From Dongshaea marina (lineage in GTDB: Bacteria > Pseudomonadota > Gammaproteobacteria > Enterobacterales > Aeromonadaceae): a stretch of DNA of 64,000 nucleotides. The DNA is taken from contig NZ_CP028897.1 of the NCBI RefSeq assembly GCF_003072645.1, positions 1,253,658 through 1,317,657 on the forward strand, in the 5' to 3' direction. A model generated the notes under the pieces. That model ran no database searches and was not told the origin of the DNA. It saw only the letters and a list, made by a program, of their open reading frames with translations. A program made the position numbers and the translations under genes. This document shows, piece by piece, positions 44,693-54,376 of this stretch (position 1 is the stretch's first letter; each line of letters begins with the position of its first letter).

Positions 44693-45985
44693 ATGAGCAG
44701 AGGATGGTTAGGATTGATCTTCTTTTGGATCGTTTCTGCTACGGCCAATGAGGTTTTTGCGCCCAGTGACATTCCTCTGTTAAATAACCGCTTTCGCCTC
44801 GATTATGGGATAACGGAGATCACCTTCTTTATCGCCCGCAAGCCCGGGAGTAATCCGGCGATCCTGGTTCGTCCCAACGGAAGTAAAATTTACGCCAACC
44901 AAACTCCGAAAAATGTTCGCTGGCTACAGCTTGATGATCGCGACATCATCACCATCACCTCGCCGATGGCGGGTCCCTGGCAGGCACTGGGGGAGATCGA
45001 CCAGGATAATCGTATTCGCCTGATCTCGGATCTTAGCCTAAAGGTGGACCCTATTCCCCGCAAGGTGTATCAGGGAGAGCAGATCAAGCTGACCGGTCGC
45101 CTGTTCCATAAAGGTAAGCTGGTGACAGATAAATATTACCTGAGTGATGTTGGGATGACGATTCGGGCAGCCAGCTCTGCCGTTGAGGGGGTTGAAGATC
45201 TGGGACGGGTCGATAAGGTTCTGGGGCGCTATAAGGATGATGGTAAGGGAATCGATGAACGTCCGGCCGATGGTGTCGTGACCACTCAGGCTATTTTAGC
45301 GATTCCCGGAGGAAAATACCGGGTATTTATCTCCACGGGAAATGAAGTCTTCACCCGTGCCGTGCATCAGGAGCTGCTGGTCTATCCGGCACCGGCAGCG
45401 ATAGATATACTTCCCATCGCGGAGGGGCAGGATCCAGTCATCAAGGTGGCGATTGATGAGGATGAGATAAAACCCGGCTCCGCTGTGCTGCAGGGGCAGG
45501 TGCTGGATAGTCAGGGCAAGGTGATTGCAAGGCTCGATGGGCGCAATCCAGCTCCGGAGCTGGAGATGAGCCTTCCCAGGCCTCAGGAGTACGGACAATA
45601 CTCCGTCAGGATGACCATGTATGCCTCAACCCTTGATCAACGGGAGATAGTGGTCTCACTTCCTGAAAAGAGCTTCTATCTGGTTGAGCCATTCAAGGCT
45701 CTTGCCAGTGATGCTGTTGCAACCGATGGTGTGCTTGCGGGCGAAGCGCCAGATCAGGAGAAAGAACCCTTTACCATCAGTATCTGGGTGTGGATGAGTT
45801 TAGCTGCAGTGGTTGCGATAGGGGTTATCTTAACCCTGATCGTATTGCTCAAGCGTCGGGCGCTGAAGCGGCTTCTGGAGGAGCAGCGTCTTGAGGAGCA
45901 AAAACAGCAGGAGAGTGAGGCCGAGGAAGAGAAAAAAGATGACCAGAGCCTGGAGTCCATCGATCTCAACATCCCGGAGCAGTAG
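44693..45985 (+). CDS. TIGR03503-family membrane protein
   Basis: A 430-residue protein: signal peptide (FFWIVSATANEVFA region), a long beta-rich periplasmic part with Ig-like character (about 20-350), one membrane segment near 362-385 (WVWMSLAAVVAIGVILTLIVLL) and a charged cytoplasmic tail (EEQRLEEQKQQ, acidic end). I recognise the family TIGR03503 from Vibrio, Shewanella and Aeromonas relatives; function unknown. It starts 14 bases after the repaired dnaQ stop, with GAGGAGAT before the ATG, so it is probably co-transcribed with dnaQ. Confidence 0.8.
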   Translation: MSRGWLGLIFFWIVSATANEVFAPSDIPLLNNRFRLDYGITEITFFIARKPGSNPAILVRPNGSKIYANQTPKNVRWLQLDDRDIITITSPMAGPWQALGEIDQDNRIRLISDLSLKVDPIPRKVYQGEQIKLTGRLFHKGKLVTDKYYLSDVGMTIRAASSAVEGVEDLGRVDKVLGRYKDDGKGIDERPADGVVTTQAILAIPGGKYRVFISTGNEVFTRAVHQELLVYPAPAAIDILPIAEGQDPVIKVAIDEDEIKPGSAVLQGQVLDSQGKVIARLDGRNPAPELEMSLPRPQEYGQYSVRMTMYASTLDQREIVVSLPEKSFYLVEPFKALASDAVATDGVLAGEAPDQEKEPFTISIWVWMSLAAVVAIGVILTLIVLLKRRALKRLLEEQRLEEQKQQESEAEEEKKDDQSLESIDLNIPEQ

Positions 45986-46565
45986 CTATTGTTGATGATC
46001 TGCATTGAATTAGTGATGTACTGACTTACGCCTGCTTTTCTCCGAAGATAGGCTCTTTTTATATGGTGTTTTAGAAGATTTGGCATTCTTTGCCCGGAGG
46101 TCACAGCTTTGTTTGATCTCATGTAGATATAAACGTGGCTGTATAAGAGGAAATAACTTCATTCCTGAGGTAATCATACCTGAGGTGATTAAGAGGGAAG
46201 TTGCGGCTATATGTAGAGATCCGGAGGCGAAATCACTCGATATTCACCTGAATGATAGCTAACGATTCACCCCGCTTATGCTTCGAATGTAGGGCCCGGG
46301 AATCACTGAAGCATGGATGCCCACCCTACCACATAGCTCACCACCTTGATGATATAACTTTGATCCGGTCTTTAGAAAGCTTACTAAAGCCCACTCGTGC
46401 CTCAAGCGTTATGCCCGGCAAGTCAGGTCTGTGATCATCCCGGTTTGACTTAATGGGGGGAGACCTGCCTCTCTGGATAGCTCTATGGCTGTCACACATT
46501 CGGGATTAAATAACCAAGGCCCCGCAGGGCCTTGGGCGAGAATAAAACATGTTGGTTTCGTGGCG
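45986..46565. other. Intergenic region after TIGR03503 gene
   Basis: 580 bases between convergent genes. Two short frames (46080-46262, 46252-46434) lack homology. A direct repeat CCTGAGGTAATCATACCTGAGGTGAT lies at about 46165-46190. AAGGCCCCGCAGGGCCTT (about 46518-46535) is a hairpin that could end the minus-strand HD-GYP transcript. Nothing else recognised. Confidence 0.45.
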
Positions 46566-48080
46566 CTAATCGTCCCCGAGATACTCATCCTTATAGGTAT
46601 CACGGATCTCAAGGAATTGATCCAGGTTATCCAGCATCAGGTCCACCAGGGTTGGATCGAACTGGCGTCCCTTCTCCTCCTTGATCAGTCCCAGGATCTT
46701 GTCGAGTGGCCAAGCTTTCTTATAACAGCGGTCTGAGCCCAGGGCATCGAATACGTCTGCCAGAGCGGTGATCCGCCCCTCAAGAGGGATCTGATCGCCG
46801 GAGAGGCCGTTGGGGTAGCCGGTACCATCCATCTTTTCATGGTGGGTCAGGGCGATGCTGGCACCCATCCGGAACAGTTCGATATCCGAACCACACAGCA
46901 TATCGTTTCCAAGCTGGGCATGGGTCTTCATGATCTCCCACTCTTCCGGTGTCAGCTTGCCGGGTTTATTCAATACAGCGTCTGGGATCCCCACCTTACC
47001 AATATCATGCAGCGGCGAGGCCTGTTTTATCATTTCACACTGTTTCTCTGACTGTCCCATTAACTGGGCTAGTAGCTCTGAGTAGAGAGCGACACGCTTA
47101 ACGTGGAGTCCGGATTCCTTGGAGCGGGTTTCAACAATTTCGCCGATGCGGTAGATGATTTCACGCTGGTTATCGACGATGAGCTCATTGAGCCGGATAT
47201 TCTCCAGAGCGACCACAATGTTCTCGGTAAACAGGTTCAGCAGATAGGTGTCGACCTCATTAAGCTCGTGAGCGCCTTCTCCCTCCAGATGAAACAGCAA
47301 ATTATGTCGAGCATTTTTACAAAACAGCACCACATTGTGCTCTTCGAAGAGGTTCTGCCGGTTCTCCATTGCCCTGAGTACGATCTCAGGAGTTTCAGCT
47401 TCTTCCGACTCGGGGAAGATGGGCAGGGGGGCTTCATCCTTGATCTCATAGGCGCTATTGCGCTTGGATGAGTAGAGAGTTGTCTCGTCAAAGTTAAGGA
47501 GTGCGCCAAGCTGCTCCAGGGCTCCCTCGACAAAGGAGCGCAATGCCTGCTGTTCGAAGATCCCCCTGGAAGCCTCGATCACTTTCTCGAGTCCCTGCTT
47601 GTTGTGCTCGAGAGTCACAATATCGCGATAGGAGCGCAGACTGGCGCGGATCAGGGTTCTGAGTTTTTGTGAGGTAAGCTCGGTCTTATCCTTATAGTCG
47701 TTGATATCATAGTTCTCAACGACATCATCTTCCGGTGCCTGGCCGGGTTGACCGGTCCGCAGGACGATCCGCACCATCTGGTTGTGTAGTTCATTGCGGG
47801 TATAGTTCGCAACGTCGAGACCTGCATCGTCTGTTTCCATCACCACATCAAGCAGCAATAGCGCAATATCTTTGTGCTGCTGAAGCATCGCTTTGGCTTC
47901 GGCACCAGAGTAGGCGTGCAGAAATTCGATAGGCTTGCCATCAAATTGAAACTGGGTGAGGGTGATTTTGGTAATACGATGAACCTCGGGCTCATCATCG
48001 ACGATGAGAACCTTCCAACCGAGCTTAGTCTCCTGCTCTGGTGTCTGGTCATCTTCAATTATCAGGATATCGTCATCCAT
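46566..48080 (-). CDS. Response regulator with DUF3369 and HD-GYP output domain
   Basis: A 504-residue cytoplasmic protein. Residues 20-145 are a receiver domain (VLIVDDEPEVHRI, phospho-Asp in LLLLDVVMETDDAG), residues 150-320 match the DUF3369/GAF-like linker, and residues 325-490 are an HD-GYP phosphodiesterase with HDIGKVGIPD and HHEKMDGTGYPNGLSG. All HD-GYP residues are present, so c-di-GMP hydrolysis is expected. ATG 48080 starts MDDDILIIEDDQ. No histidine kinase gene adjoins. The c-di-GMP link could affect motility (two chemoreceptors here) or the secreted cellulase, but that is inference. Confidence 0.9.
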   Translation of the reverse strand: MDDDILIIEDDQTPEQETKLGWKVLIVDDEPEVHRITKITLTQFQFDGKPIEFLHAYSGAEAKAMLQQHKDIALLLLDVVMETDDAGLDVANYTRNELHNQMVRIVLRTGQPGQAPEDDVVENYDINDYKDKTELTSQKLRTLIRASLRSYRDIVTLEHNKQGLEKVIEASRGIFEQQALRSFVEGALEQLGALLNFDETTLYSSKRNSAYEIKDEAPLPIFPESEEAETPEIVLRAMENRQNLFEEHNVVLFCKNARHNLLFHLEGEGAHELNEVDTYLLNLFTENIVVALENIRLNELIVDNQREIIYRIGEIVETRSKESGLHVKRVALYSELLAQLMGQSEKQCEMIKQASPLHDIGKVGIPDAVLNKPGKLTPEEWEIMKTHAQLGNDMLCGSDIELFRMGASIALTHHEKMDGTGYPNGLSGDQIPLEGRITALADVFDALGSDRCYKKAWPLDKILGLIKEEKGRQFDPTLVDLMLDNLDQFLEIRDTYKDEYLGDD

Positions 48081-48375
48081 GTCTGCTCTGCTGCTCCCAA
48101 ACTTAACTGAGCTTGCACCGGGTGCTTGCTCTGTTGTAAGCCCTGAGAATATCTGACATATCCTATTTGCTCTCAGGGCCCGACAGGATCTGATTAAGCG
48201 GATACCTTCCGTCTTTTCTAGCATAGTCAGTTTCTGATCACATTGCACACTTGAACTGCGAGCAGGGAGTCAAGTTGGGGATGTAAGGAGCAAAGGATCG
48301 AGGTTTGGGCTGACCTGCACTGATGGCTGTGTCACAATAGCGGTCCATTTGAGTTTTCGGGATAGAAGGATCCTC

Positions 48376-48957
48376 ATGGCAGATTATCAGTCACTGATTG
48401 AGCAGCAGTTGCAAGAAGCTCAGCTTGTATTACAAAACTTTCTCGCCGATGCTGAGCAGATCAAAAATATCGAAGCAGCGGCCAAACTTATTGCTAATTC
48501 ACTCAAAACCCAGGGGAAAGTGATCTCTTGTGGCAATGGGGGATCTCAGTGCGATTCGATGCATTTTGCCGAGGAGCTGACCGGTCGCTACCGGGATGAT
48601 CGTCCCTCCTATGGCGCCATCGCTATCTCAGATCCGAGCCACATGTCGTGTGTGGGGAATGATTATGGCTATGAATATGTGTTCTCCCGCTATATCGAAG
48701 GGGTTGGCCGTGAAGGTGATGTGTTGCTGGGGATCTCAACCAGTGGCAACTCGGGTAACATTTTGAAGGCGATCGAGGCGGCCAGGGCACAGGGAATGAA
48801 GGTTATCTGCCTGACCGGTAAAGATGGTGGCAAGATGGCGGGCCTGGCGGATGTTGAGATCCGGGTACCTCACTTTGGATATGCGGATCGAATCCAGGAA
48901 ATTCACATCAAGGTGATCCATATTCTGATCCAGTTGATTGAAAAAGAGATGGCCTAA
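48376..48957 (+). CDS. gmhA: Phosphoheptose isomerase
   Basis: A 193-residue SIS-domain enzyme (E. coli GmhA 192) that converts sedoheptulose-7-phosphate to D-glycero-D-manno-heptose-7-phosphate, first step of the LPS inner-core heptose. [36 protein letters not shown] and the C-terminal [17 protein letters not shown] with the active-site His are present. ATG 48376 follows AGAAGGA. Ends at a strong terminator. Confidence 0.96.
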   Translation: MADYQSLIEQQLQEAQLVLQNFLADAEQIKNIEAAAKLIANSLKTQGKVISCGNGGSQCDSMHFAEELTGRYRDDRPSYGAIAISDPSHMSCVGNDYGYEYVFSRYIEGVGREGDVLLGISTSGNSGNILKAIEAARAQGMKVICLTGKDGGKMAGLADVEIRVPHFGYADRIQEIHIKVIHILIQLIEKEMA

Positions 48958-48971
48958 CCCGCATCTGTAAT

Positions 48972-49000
48972 AAAAGGAGAGCCGAGGCTCTCCTTTTTTT
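48972..49000. terminator. Bidirectional terminator between gmhA and purN
   Basis: AAAAGGAGAGCC / GGCTCTCCTTTT stem around GA with T run; lies between convergent genes. Confidence 0.9.
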
Positions 49001-49010
49001 GCTCTGCGAC

Positions 49011-49658
49011 TCAATCCTCGCTATTGGCATAGCCGGATGGGGGGAGCATCTGGTCATCCAGGTAGCTCTTACCATCTTGCATGGTTAGCCGCTCCTGGCA
49101 GAACCATTGAACCACCAGGGGGTAGATCTGATGCTCTTGGTAGTGAACCCGTTCGGTCAGGGCCTCCAGATCATCTTCATCAAACACCGGAACCTTAGCC
49201 TGGAGGATCACTGGCCCTCCGTCGACCTCATCGGTCACGAAATGGACGCTGGCACCATGCTCCTGCTCTCCAGCCTCCAGAGCTCGCTGAATACTATTTA
49301 AGCCTGGATAGGCAGGGAGCAGAGATGGGTGGATGTTGAGTAGCCGCCCCTGGTAATGGTGGACGAATTCAGCAGAGAGGATCCGCATAAATCCAGCCAG
49401 AACCACAAGATCCGGTTGATAGCGATCGATGGCTTCGATGAGTGCCTGATCATACTGCTCGCGGTTCTCATACTGGGTATGGGGGAGTGCGACTGCCGGG
49501 ATCTGGTGCTGCTTGGCCCGGGTCAGGCCGTAGGCATCTTCACGGTTGCTGATCACGGCGGCGATCGACCCGTTAATGCGGCCCTGCTCACAGCTATCGA
49601 TCAGGGCTTGCAGATTGCTGCCATTGCCTGAGATCAGGACGAGGATCTTCTTGTTCAT
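49011..49658 (-). CDS. purN: Phosphoribosylglycinamide formyltransferase
   Basis: A 215-residue GART that transfers a formyl group from 10-formyl-THF to GAR, third step of purine synthesis. [25 protein letters not shown] and the catalytic [12 protein letters not shown] with [15 protein letters not shown] are intact. It overlaps purM by four bases (ATGA), so purM-purN form a translationally coupled operon as in E. coli. Confidence 0.97.
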   Translation of the reverse strand: MNKKILVLISGNGSNLQALIDSCEQGRINGSIAAVISNREDAYGLTRAKQHQIPAVALPHTQYENREQYDQALIEAIDRYQPDLVVLAGFMRILSAEFVHHYQGRLLNIHPSLLPAYPGLNSIQRALEAGEQEHGASVHFVTDEVDGGPVILQAKVPVFDEDDLEALTERVHYQEHQIYPLVVQWFCQERLTMQDGKSYLDDQMLPPSGYANSED

Positions 49659-50704
49659 CGGATCTCTACCTCAGCGGCGCCGGATCCACTTTCGCAGTAG
49701 CCGATCTGCCAGGCGGTCTCCCCCTGCTGTGTAAGAGTGGCCAGGGTCTGCTCTACCTCATCTTGAGGAACGATCAGCACCATGCCGACACCACAGTTAA
49801 AGGTACGGTACATCTCTTCACGCTGGATGTTGCCCTGCTGTTGTAGCCAGTTGAAGATGGTGGGCCATTGCCAACTGGATTCATCGATCACCGCACGAAC
49901 CCCCTGGGGAAGGACGCGGGGAATATTCTCCAGAAAGCCACCGCCCGTGATGTGCGACATGGCGTGAACCGGAGAGTTTTCAAGGAGCTTTAGCAAAGAG
50001 CGAACATAGATTCGGGTGGGTTCCAGCAGGTGATCGAGGAGGGTCTTGCCTTCCAGCTCATCACTGGGGTTACAGCCACTGACCTCCAGTACTTTACGGA
50101 TCAGTGAATAACCGTTGGAGTGAGGTCCGGAGGAGGCCAGCGCGATGATCGCATCGCCGGGAGAAACATTAGAGCCATCGATGATTTGAGATTTTTCAAC
50201 AACACCGACACAGAAACCGGCGACATCATAATCATCACCATGATACATGCCGGGCATTTCGGCCGTTTCACCACCGATCAAGGCACAGCCCGCCTGCTCA
50301 CATCCCTGACCTATGCCGTAGACGACCTGCTCGGCAACATCGGGGTCCAGTTTGGCAGTGGCGTAGTAGTCCAGAAAGAACAGGGGCTCACCGCCCTGGA
50401 CTAGCAGATCGTTGACACACATGGCGACCAGATCGATGCCGATGCTGTTGTGACGATTGCTATCGATTGCCAATCTTAATTTAGTGCCAACGCCATCGGT
50501 TCCGGATACCAGGACCGGCTCTTTATATTTCCCGGGGAGCTGGCACAGAGCACCAAAGCCTCCCAGGCCACCCATGACCTCGGGACGGGTGGTTTTCTTG
50601 CTGATACCCTTGATTCGTTCGACGAGTTGATTGCCTGCATCAATACTTACGCCGGCATCCTGATAACTAAGAGAGATTGATTGTTCGTCCACTGCTGATC
50701 TCAC
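49655..50704 (-). CDS. purM: Phosphoribosylformylglycinamidine cyclo-ligase (AIR synthetase)
   Basis: A 349-residue enzyme that closes the imidazole ring (FGAM to AIR). [39 protein letters not shown] and [13 protein letters not shown] are diagnostic. It starts [18 protein letters not shown], about the E. coli length (345). Divergent from upp; the 149-base spacer has no clear PurR box that I could find. Confidence 0.97.
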   Translation of the reverse strand: MRSAVDEQSISLSYQDAGVSIDAGNQLVERIKGISKKTTRPEVMGGLGGFGALCQLPGKYKEPVLVSGTDGVGTKLRLAIDSNRHNSIGIDLVAMCVNDLLVQGGEPLFFLDYYATAKLDPDVAEQVVYGIGQGCEQAGCALIGGETAEMPGMYHGDDYDVAGFCVGVVEKSQIIDGSNVSPGDAIIALASSGPHSNGYSLIRKVLEVSGCNPSDELEGKTLLDHLLEPTRIYVRSLLKLLENSPVHAMSHITGGGFLENIPRVLPQGVRAVIDESSWQWPTIFNWLQQQGNIQREEMYRTFNCGVGMVLIVPQDEVEQTLATLTQQGETAWQIGYCESGSGAAEVEIR

Positions 50705-50853
50705 TCTTTGATGTGGGGGGAGCCGTATTGTAGCAGCGTCTGGGCAGTGCGAAAACTGAACTAATTTTTTTGAGATAACGAAAATCCAGCCGCTTTTTAT
50801 GATAGGATCAGCCGATTTTGCTTTTTGTTGAGACCGTAAATTAGGAGAGAGCG

Positions 50854-51480
50854 ATGAAGGTTGTCGAGGTCAAACATCCACTGGTTCGTCACAAGCTTGG
50901 ACTGATGCGTGAAAAAGAGATCAGCACCAAACGTTTTCGCGAGCTGGCCAAGGAGGTAGGAAGTCTGCTCACATATGAGGCAACTTCTGACTTCGAAACA
51001 GAAAAGGTTACCATAGAGTGCTGGAACGGCTCAACAGAAATCGATCAGATCAAGGGAAAAAAGGTCACTGTGGTGCCGATTCTACGTGCCGGCCTTGGGA
51101 TGATGGATGGAGTCTTGGAGCATATTCCGAGTGCCCGGGTGAGCGTGGTTGGTATGTATCGGGATGAGGAGACCTTCGAGGCGGTTCCCTACTTTGATAA
51201 GGTGGTTGGAAATATCAGCGAGCGTTTAGCCCTGGTGGTTGACCCCATGCTGGCAACCGGAGGCTCAATGATCGCAACCATAGATCTTCTCAAGAAGAAG
51301 GGGTGCTCCCAGTTTAAGGTGTTGGTTCTTGTCGCAGCTCCGGAGGGGCTCAAGGCATTGGAAGAGGCGCATCCGGATGTGGAGGTCTACTGTGCGTCGG
51401 TCGATGAAGGGCTCAATGAGCAGGGCTATATCATCCCAGGGCTGGGCGATGCCGGCGATAAAATTTTTGGAACTAAGTAA
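50854..51480 (+). CDS. upp: Uracil phosphoribosyltransferase
   Basis: A 208-residue salvage enzyme making UMP from uracil and PRPP, same length as E. coli Upp. [30 protein letters not shown], the PRPP motif [16 protein letters not shown] and [18 protein letters not shown] are intact. TTAGGAGAG precedes the ATG. In E. coli uraA (uracil permease) follows; here a terminator and a DUF2066 gene follow instead. Confidence 0.97.
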   Translation: MKVVEVKHPLVRHKLGLMREKEISTKRFRELAKEVGSLLTYEATSDFETEKVTIECWNGSTEIDQIKGKKVTVVPILRAGLGMMDGVLEHIPSARVSVVGMYRDEETFEAVPYFDKVVGNISERLALVVDPMLATGGSMIATIDLLKKKGCSQFKVLVLVAAPEGLKALEEAHPDVEVYCASVDEGLNEQGYIIPGLGDAGDKIFGTK

Positions 51481-51515
51481 CCAAAAATACAGTTATTTAT
51501 TTTTTCCTATGTATA

Positions 51516-51543
51516 AAAGACAGGCGCTTGGTAGCCTGTCTTT
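51516..51543 (+). terminator. Terminator of upp
   Basis: AAAGACAGGC / GCCTGTCTTT stem with 8-base loop. Confidence 0.85.
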
Positions 51544-51620
51544 GTGTTTATGGGCCAGAGATCATGACAAGCAGCGGCGCTTCTTGTAGGCTTGGCTGGA
51601 GTGATAATGAAAGGATCCAG

Positions 51621-52661
51621 ATGGTGATGAGATACTCTTGGTTGTTGCTTTGCACGCTCAGCCTGCTGCTCACAAGTGCGGCGCAAGCTGTTGAGGTCAG
51701 CAAACTTTATACAGTGCAAACGGATGAGAGCGGGTTGACTCAGCAACAGGCTAAGCAACAGGCATTTTCCCAGATGTTGCTCCGATTAAGTGGCAACCCT
51801 GATGTGTTGAAGAGCCAGGTTGTCAACCAAGCCAAGCGAAATGTGGATGATTATCTGCTTGGGTTTGGACGGCGCAATGAACAGGGGAGCTCTTTTCTGG
51901 TGACTCACTTTGATGGCCACCTGATGCGTCAATTGGTGGCTGAGGCGGGTTACCCTGTGCTGGGTGAGCTTCGCCCGCGAACCGCCATCTGGATTGCTCA
52001 GCGTGGGCCTCAGGGGCAGCAGACGATTATCTCGGATCAGAGTACAGATGATTGGCCGCAACAGATCACCAGTCAGGCCGGAGCCCTGGCGCTTCCGGTG
52101 ATCCTGCCGTTGCTCGATCTCGAAGATCTGCAACAGGTGAAATTCTCCGATGTGTGGGGCATGTTCATTGAGCCTGTGGCTCAGGCAAGCCAGCGCTACC
52201 GGGCGGATAACATAGTGATGGGTCGCCTTCAGTCATTGGGCAGTGGAGTTTGGCAGCTTAATTGGGAGCTTTACTCCCGAAGTGATCAGCAGTTTATCCA
52301 GGTGAGTCAGGGCACCCTGGGTGACAGTTCATCCTCAGGATTGATGCATCAGTTGATGCTACAGCTGGCTGGTTACTACGCCAAGGATTTTGGAGCCCAG
52401 ACCTCAACGGATCTGGATACCCTGGATATATCAGTGGATGGTTTGACCACCATGGAGCAACTCATTCAGGCCGAGCGCCTGCTTAAGGGATTGCCGACGG
52501 TGGCCAGTGTTGGTGTTGTGCAGCTGTCTGGTGATAAAGTACTGTTTCATCTGGGGCTTTCTGGCAGCAAACCGGAGCTGATCCAGGCGCTGGCTCTTGA
52601 TCGGCGTTTCAGTGAGGAGCCGTTTGCCGGAAAGAACCTTAGTTATCAATGGCAGCCCTGA
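51621..52661 (+). CDS. DUF2066 domain-containing exported protein
   Basis: A 346-residue protein with a signal peptide (SWLLLCTLSLLLTSAAQA). It has the DUF2066 pattern: LYTVQTDESGLTQQQAKQQAFSQMLLRLSG near the start and the late LPTVASVGVVQLSGDKVLFHL. The family is widespread in gammaproteobacteria next to upp/hda and of unknown function; periplasmic location is inferred. ATG 51621 lies after AAGGATCC; longer extension upstream passes through the upp terminator and is unlikely. Confidence 0.85.
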   Translation: MVMRYSWLLLCTLSLLLTSAAQAVEVSKLYTVQTDESGLTQQQAKQQAFSQMLLRLSGNPDVLKSQVVNQAKRNVDDYLLGFGRRNEQGSSFLVTHFDGHLMRQLVAEAGYPVLGELRPRTAIWIAQRGPQGQQTIISDQSTDDWPQQITSQAGALALPVILPLLDLEDLQQVKFSDVWGMFIEPVAQASQRYRADNIVMGRLQSLGSGVWQLNWELYSRSDQQFIQVSQGTLGDSSSSGLMHQLMLQLAGYYAKDFGAQTSTDLDTLDISVDGLTTMEQLIQAERLLKGLPTVASVGVVQLSGDKVLFHLGLSGSKPELIQALALDRRFSEEPFAGKNLSYQWQP

Positions 52662-52742
52662 GGGATGAGGTTCGGTTGACTCGTATCCTGACGGGTTAGA
52701 TGTTACTATTTTCTTTATAATGATCTGGGTTTGGAAAAACGC

Positions 52743-53456
52743 GTGAAGCAGCATTCGTCATCACAGTTGGCACTTGCAGTTCAGCTGCCCGATGATGAGA
52801 CATTTAGCAGTTTTTATCCTGGTAGCAACCAGCAGCTCATTAGTGAGCTAAAATCGGTTGCCGCCTCCAGCTCGCCTGCTTTTTACTATATCTGGGGGCA
52901 CCATGGTGCCGGTCGGACTCACCTGCTGCACGCGACTTGTGGCGAAATAAATCAGCGGGATGGCACCTCGGTATTTATCCCTCTGTCACGGGTGATGTCG
53001 ATGGGGACCGCCGTATTGGAGGGGTTGGAACAGCTCGATCTGATCTGCCTGGATGATCTGCAGGAAGTGATCGGCGATCCTCAGTGGGAGGAGGCTATCT
53101 TTGATCTGTTTAACCGTTGGAATGAACGGGGTGAACAGCGTGGGATGCTGATTGTGACCGCAAGCAGTGCACCACGAAACCTGGGGATCAAGTTAGCCGA
53201 TCTGGCGTCCCGGCTGGATTGGGGAACCTCATATCAACTCAACGAGCTCAGTGATGAAGAGAAGCTAGCCGCTTTGCAGCTGCGGGCAGAGATCAGAGGA
53301 TTTCACCTGACAGAGGATGTGGGGCACTTTCTTCTCAAACGCCTTTCACGAGATATGTCGACCCTGGTCGAAACCCTGGATCAACTGGATAATGCGTCCC
53401 TTCATGCAAGACGCAAGATCACTATTCCCTTTGTCAAAGAGATCCTTGAACTGTAG
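52743..53456 (+). CDS. hda: DnaA regulatory inactivator Hda
   Basis: A 237-residue AAA+ protein that, with ADP and the DNA-loaded beta clamp, stimulates DnaA-ATP hydrolysis to prevent re-initiation. The N-terminus has the clamp-binding QLALAVQL and then PDDETFSSFYPG. The Walker A is modified (GHHGAGRTHLL), as in Hda. LASRLDWGTSYQL, DMSTLVETLDQLD and the ending RKITIPFVKEILEL match E. coli. I use GTG 52743; a TTG at 52731 is in frame. E. coli hda also uses a non-ATG start. Confidence 0.95.
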   Translation: MKQHSSSQLALAVQLPDDETFSSFYPGSNQQLISELKSVAASSSPAFYYIWGHHGAGRTHLLHATCGEINQRDGTSVFIPLSRVMSMGTAVLEGLEQLDLICLDDLQEVIGDPQWEEAIFDLFNRWNERGEQRGMLIVTASSAPRNLGIKLADLASRLDWGTSYQLNELSDEEKLAALQLRAEIRGFHLTEDVGHFLLKRLSRDMSTLVETLDQLDNASLHARRKITIPFVKEILEL

Positions 53457-53522
53457 GCTCTACCGTTCTGTGCAAAGTTGAAAGAGCAGCAGAGCCTCGG
53501 TTAAGTCTCAGGGAAAATCCTG

Positions 53523-53876
53523 TTATTCAAAAAGCTTCAGAACCTGCTCCGGGGGACGGCCTATGGCGGCCCGCTCTCCATAAACAACCACCGGACGCTC
53601 CATCAATTTTGGGTTATTCTCAACCGCGAGTAGCAGTTGCTGCTCGCTTTGCTCCCGGGCGAGCTCAAGCTCTTGATAGATAGACTCCTTGGTTCGCATC
53701 AACTCGCGCACCGAGCTTAAGCCCAGTTTACTCACCACAAGCCTGAGCTCATCCGAGCTTAGAGGCGTCTCAAGATATGGGACTATGGTCGGGGTGATTC
53801 CACGCTGCTCCAGTAGCTCAAGGGTTTGCCGGCTCTTTGAGCAGCGAGGGTTATGATAGATTACAACCTCAGTCAT
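53523..53876 (-). CDS. ArsC-family reductase (YfgD-like)
   Basis: A 117-residue thioredoxin-fold protein of the ArsC family. The N-terminal YHNPRCSKSRQTLELLEQRG carries the catalytic Cys; KLGLSSVRELMRTKE and ENNPKLMERPVVV complete the pattern. E. coli YfgD (119 residues) sits in the same place beside hda and bepA. No ars operon genes adjoin, so a role in arsenate reduction is possible but unproven. Convergent with hda. Confidence 0.9.
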   Translation of the reverse strand: MTEVVIYHNPRCSKSRQTLELLEQRGITPTIVPYLETPLSSDELRLVVSKLGLSSVRELMRTKESIYQELELAREQSEQQLLLAVENNPKLMERPVVVYGERAAIGRPPEQVLKLFE

Positions 53877-53970
53877 TTAATACTCCATCGGGCGGGTTAA
53901 AAACCGCATGTTATCAAATAACTAACAAGGTTATAACCTTGAGTGTGCCTGTCGGAGATCTTCTGGTCTG

Positions 53971-54152
53971 CCCTGTATGCACGACGCCAGCGGCTACCAT
54001 CCTGGTAGCTCGTTCCAGTTCGCAGTCCATTGCTCTCGCTACCTTGCTAAACAACTAGGCCCATGCTGGCAACGGGCCTAAATGATATGTCAGACATCCG
54101 GGCAGCGATCGTTAAGCAACATAGATCAAATGCTCTGAAATGATCTACTGGT
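53971..54152 (+). repeat. Dispersed repeat, copy 3 (longest)
   Basis: About 180 bases. 53975-54078 matches the copy at 11885-11991; 54062-54152 matches, inverted, the left half of the element at 8553-8662, including GGCAACGGGCCTAAATGATAT and CAAATGCTCTGAAATGATCT. It therefore links the other two copies. The GGCTACCATCCTGGTAGC hairpin is present. The gap 53877-54762 (886 bases) holds this repeat and one possible small gene; the rest shows nothing recognised. Confidence 0.7.
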
Positions 54153-54226
54153 ATGAGTCTGCTCTCACTATCCAAAGAGCCGCTTACATAATGGCTGAGA
54201 AGCTGGCGATTAGTGGTGGCTGGTTA

Positions 54227-54376
54227 TTAGAGCGCTGCAGGCAGGTAGCGGCCGCTATGCTTATTCAGCACTTTTGGCGGTGTGTATAGCTTAGGGGCGT
54301 GGCCAGACAAAAGAGACAGGTAATATTTACCGGTTTGGAGATTGAGCTTGTATTGAAGTTGACATGATTTAACCAT
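54227..54376 (-). CDS. Possible small protein (49 residues)
   Basis: ATG 54376 follows ACGAGGATTC, a usable ribosome binding site. The product starts MVKSCQLQYKLNLQTGKYYL and is basic with many Tyr and Lys, ending SGRYLPAAL. No signal peptide, no membrane segment, no family recognised. It lies alone in a long spacer beside a dispersed repeat. The frame may be chance; support is the start site only. Confidence 0.3.
   Translation of the reverse strand: MVKSCQLQYKLNLQTGKYYLSLLSGHAPKLYTPPKVLNKHSGRYLPAAL

Noticed and set aside
46080-46434. Two 60-codon frames after the TIGR03503 gene
   Set aside because: No homology or start signals; the repeat IPEVIIPEVI is explained by a short direct DNA repeat.
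53990-54010. c-di-GMP (GEMM) riboswitch from GGCTACCATCCTGGTAGC
   Set aside because: Only a short hairpin resembles it; the GGGACGCAAAGCC and GCAAACC parts of the aptamer are missing.
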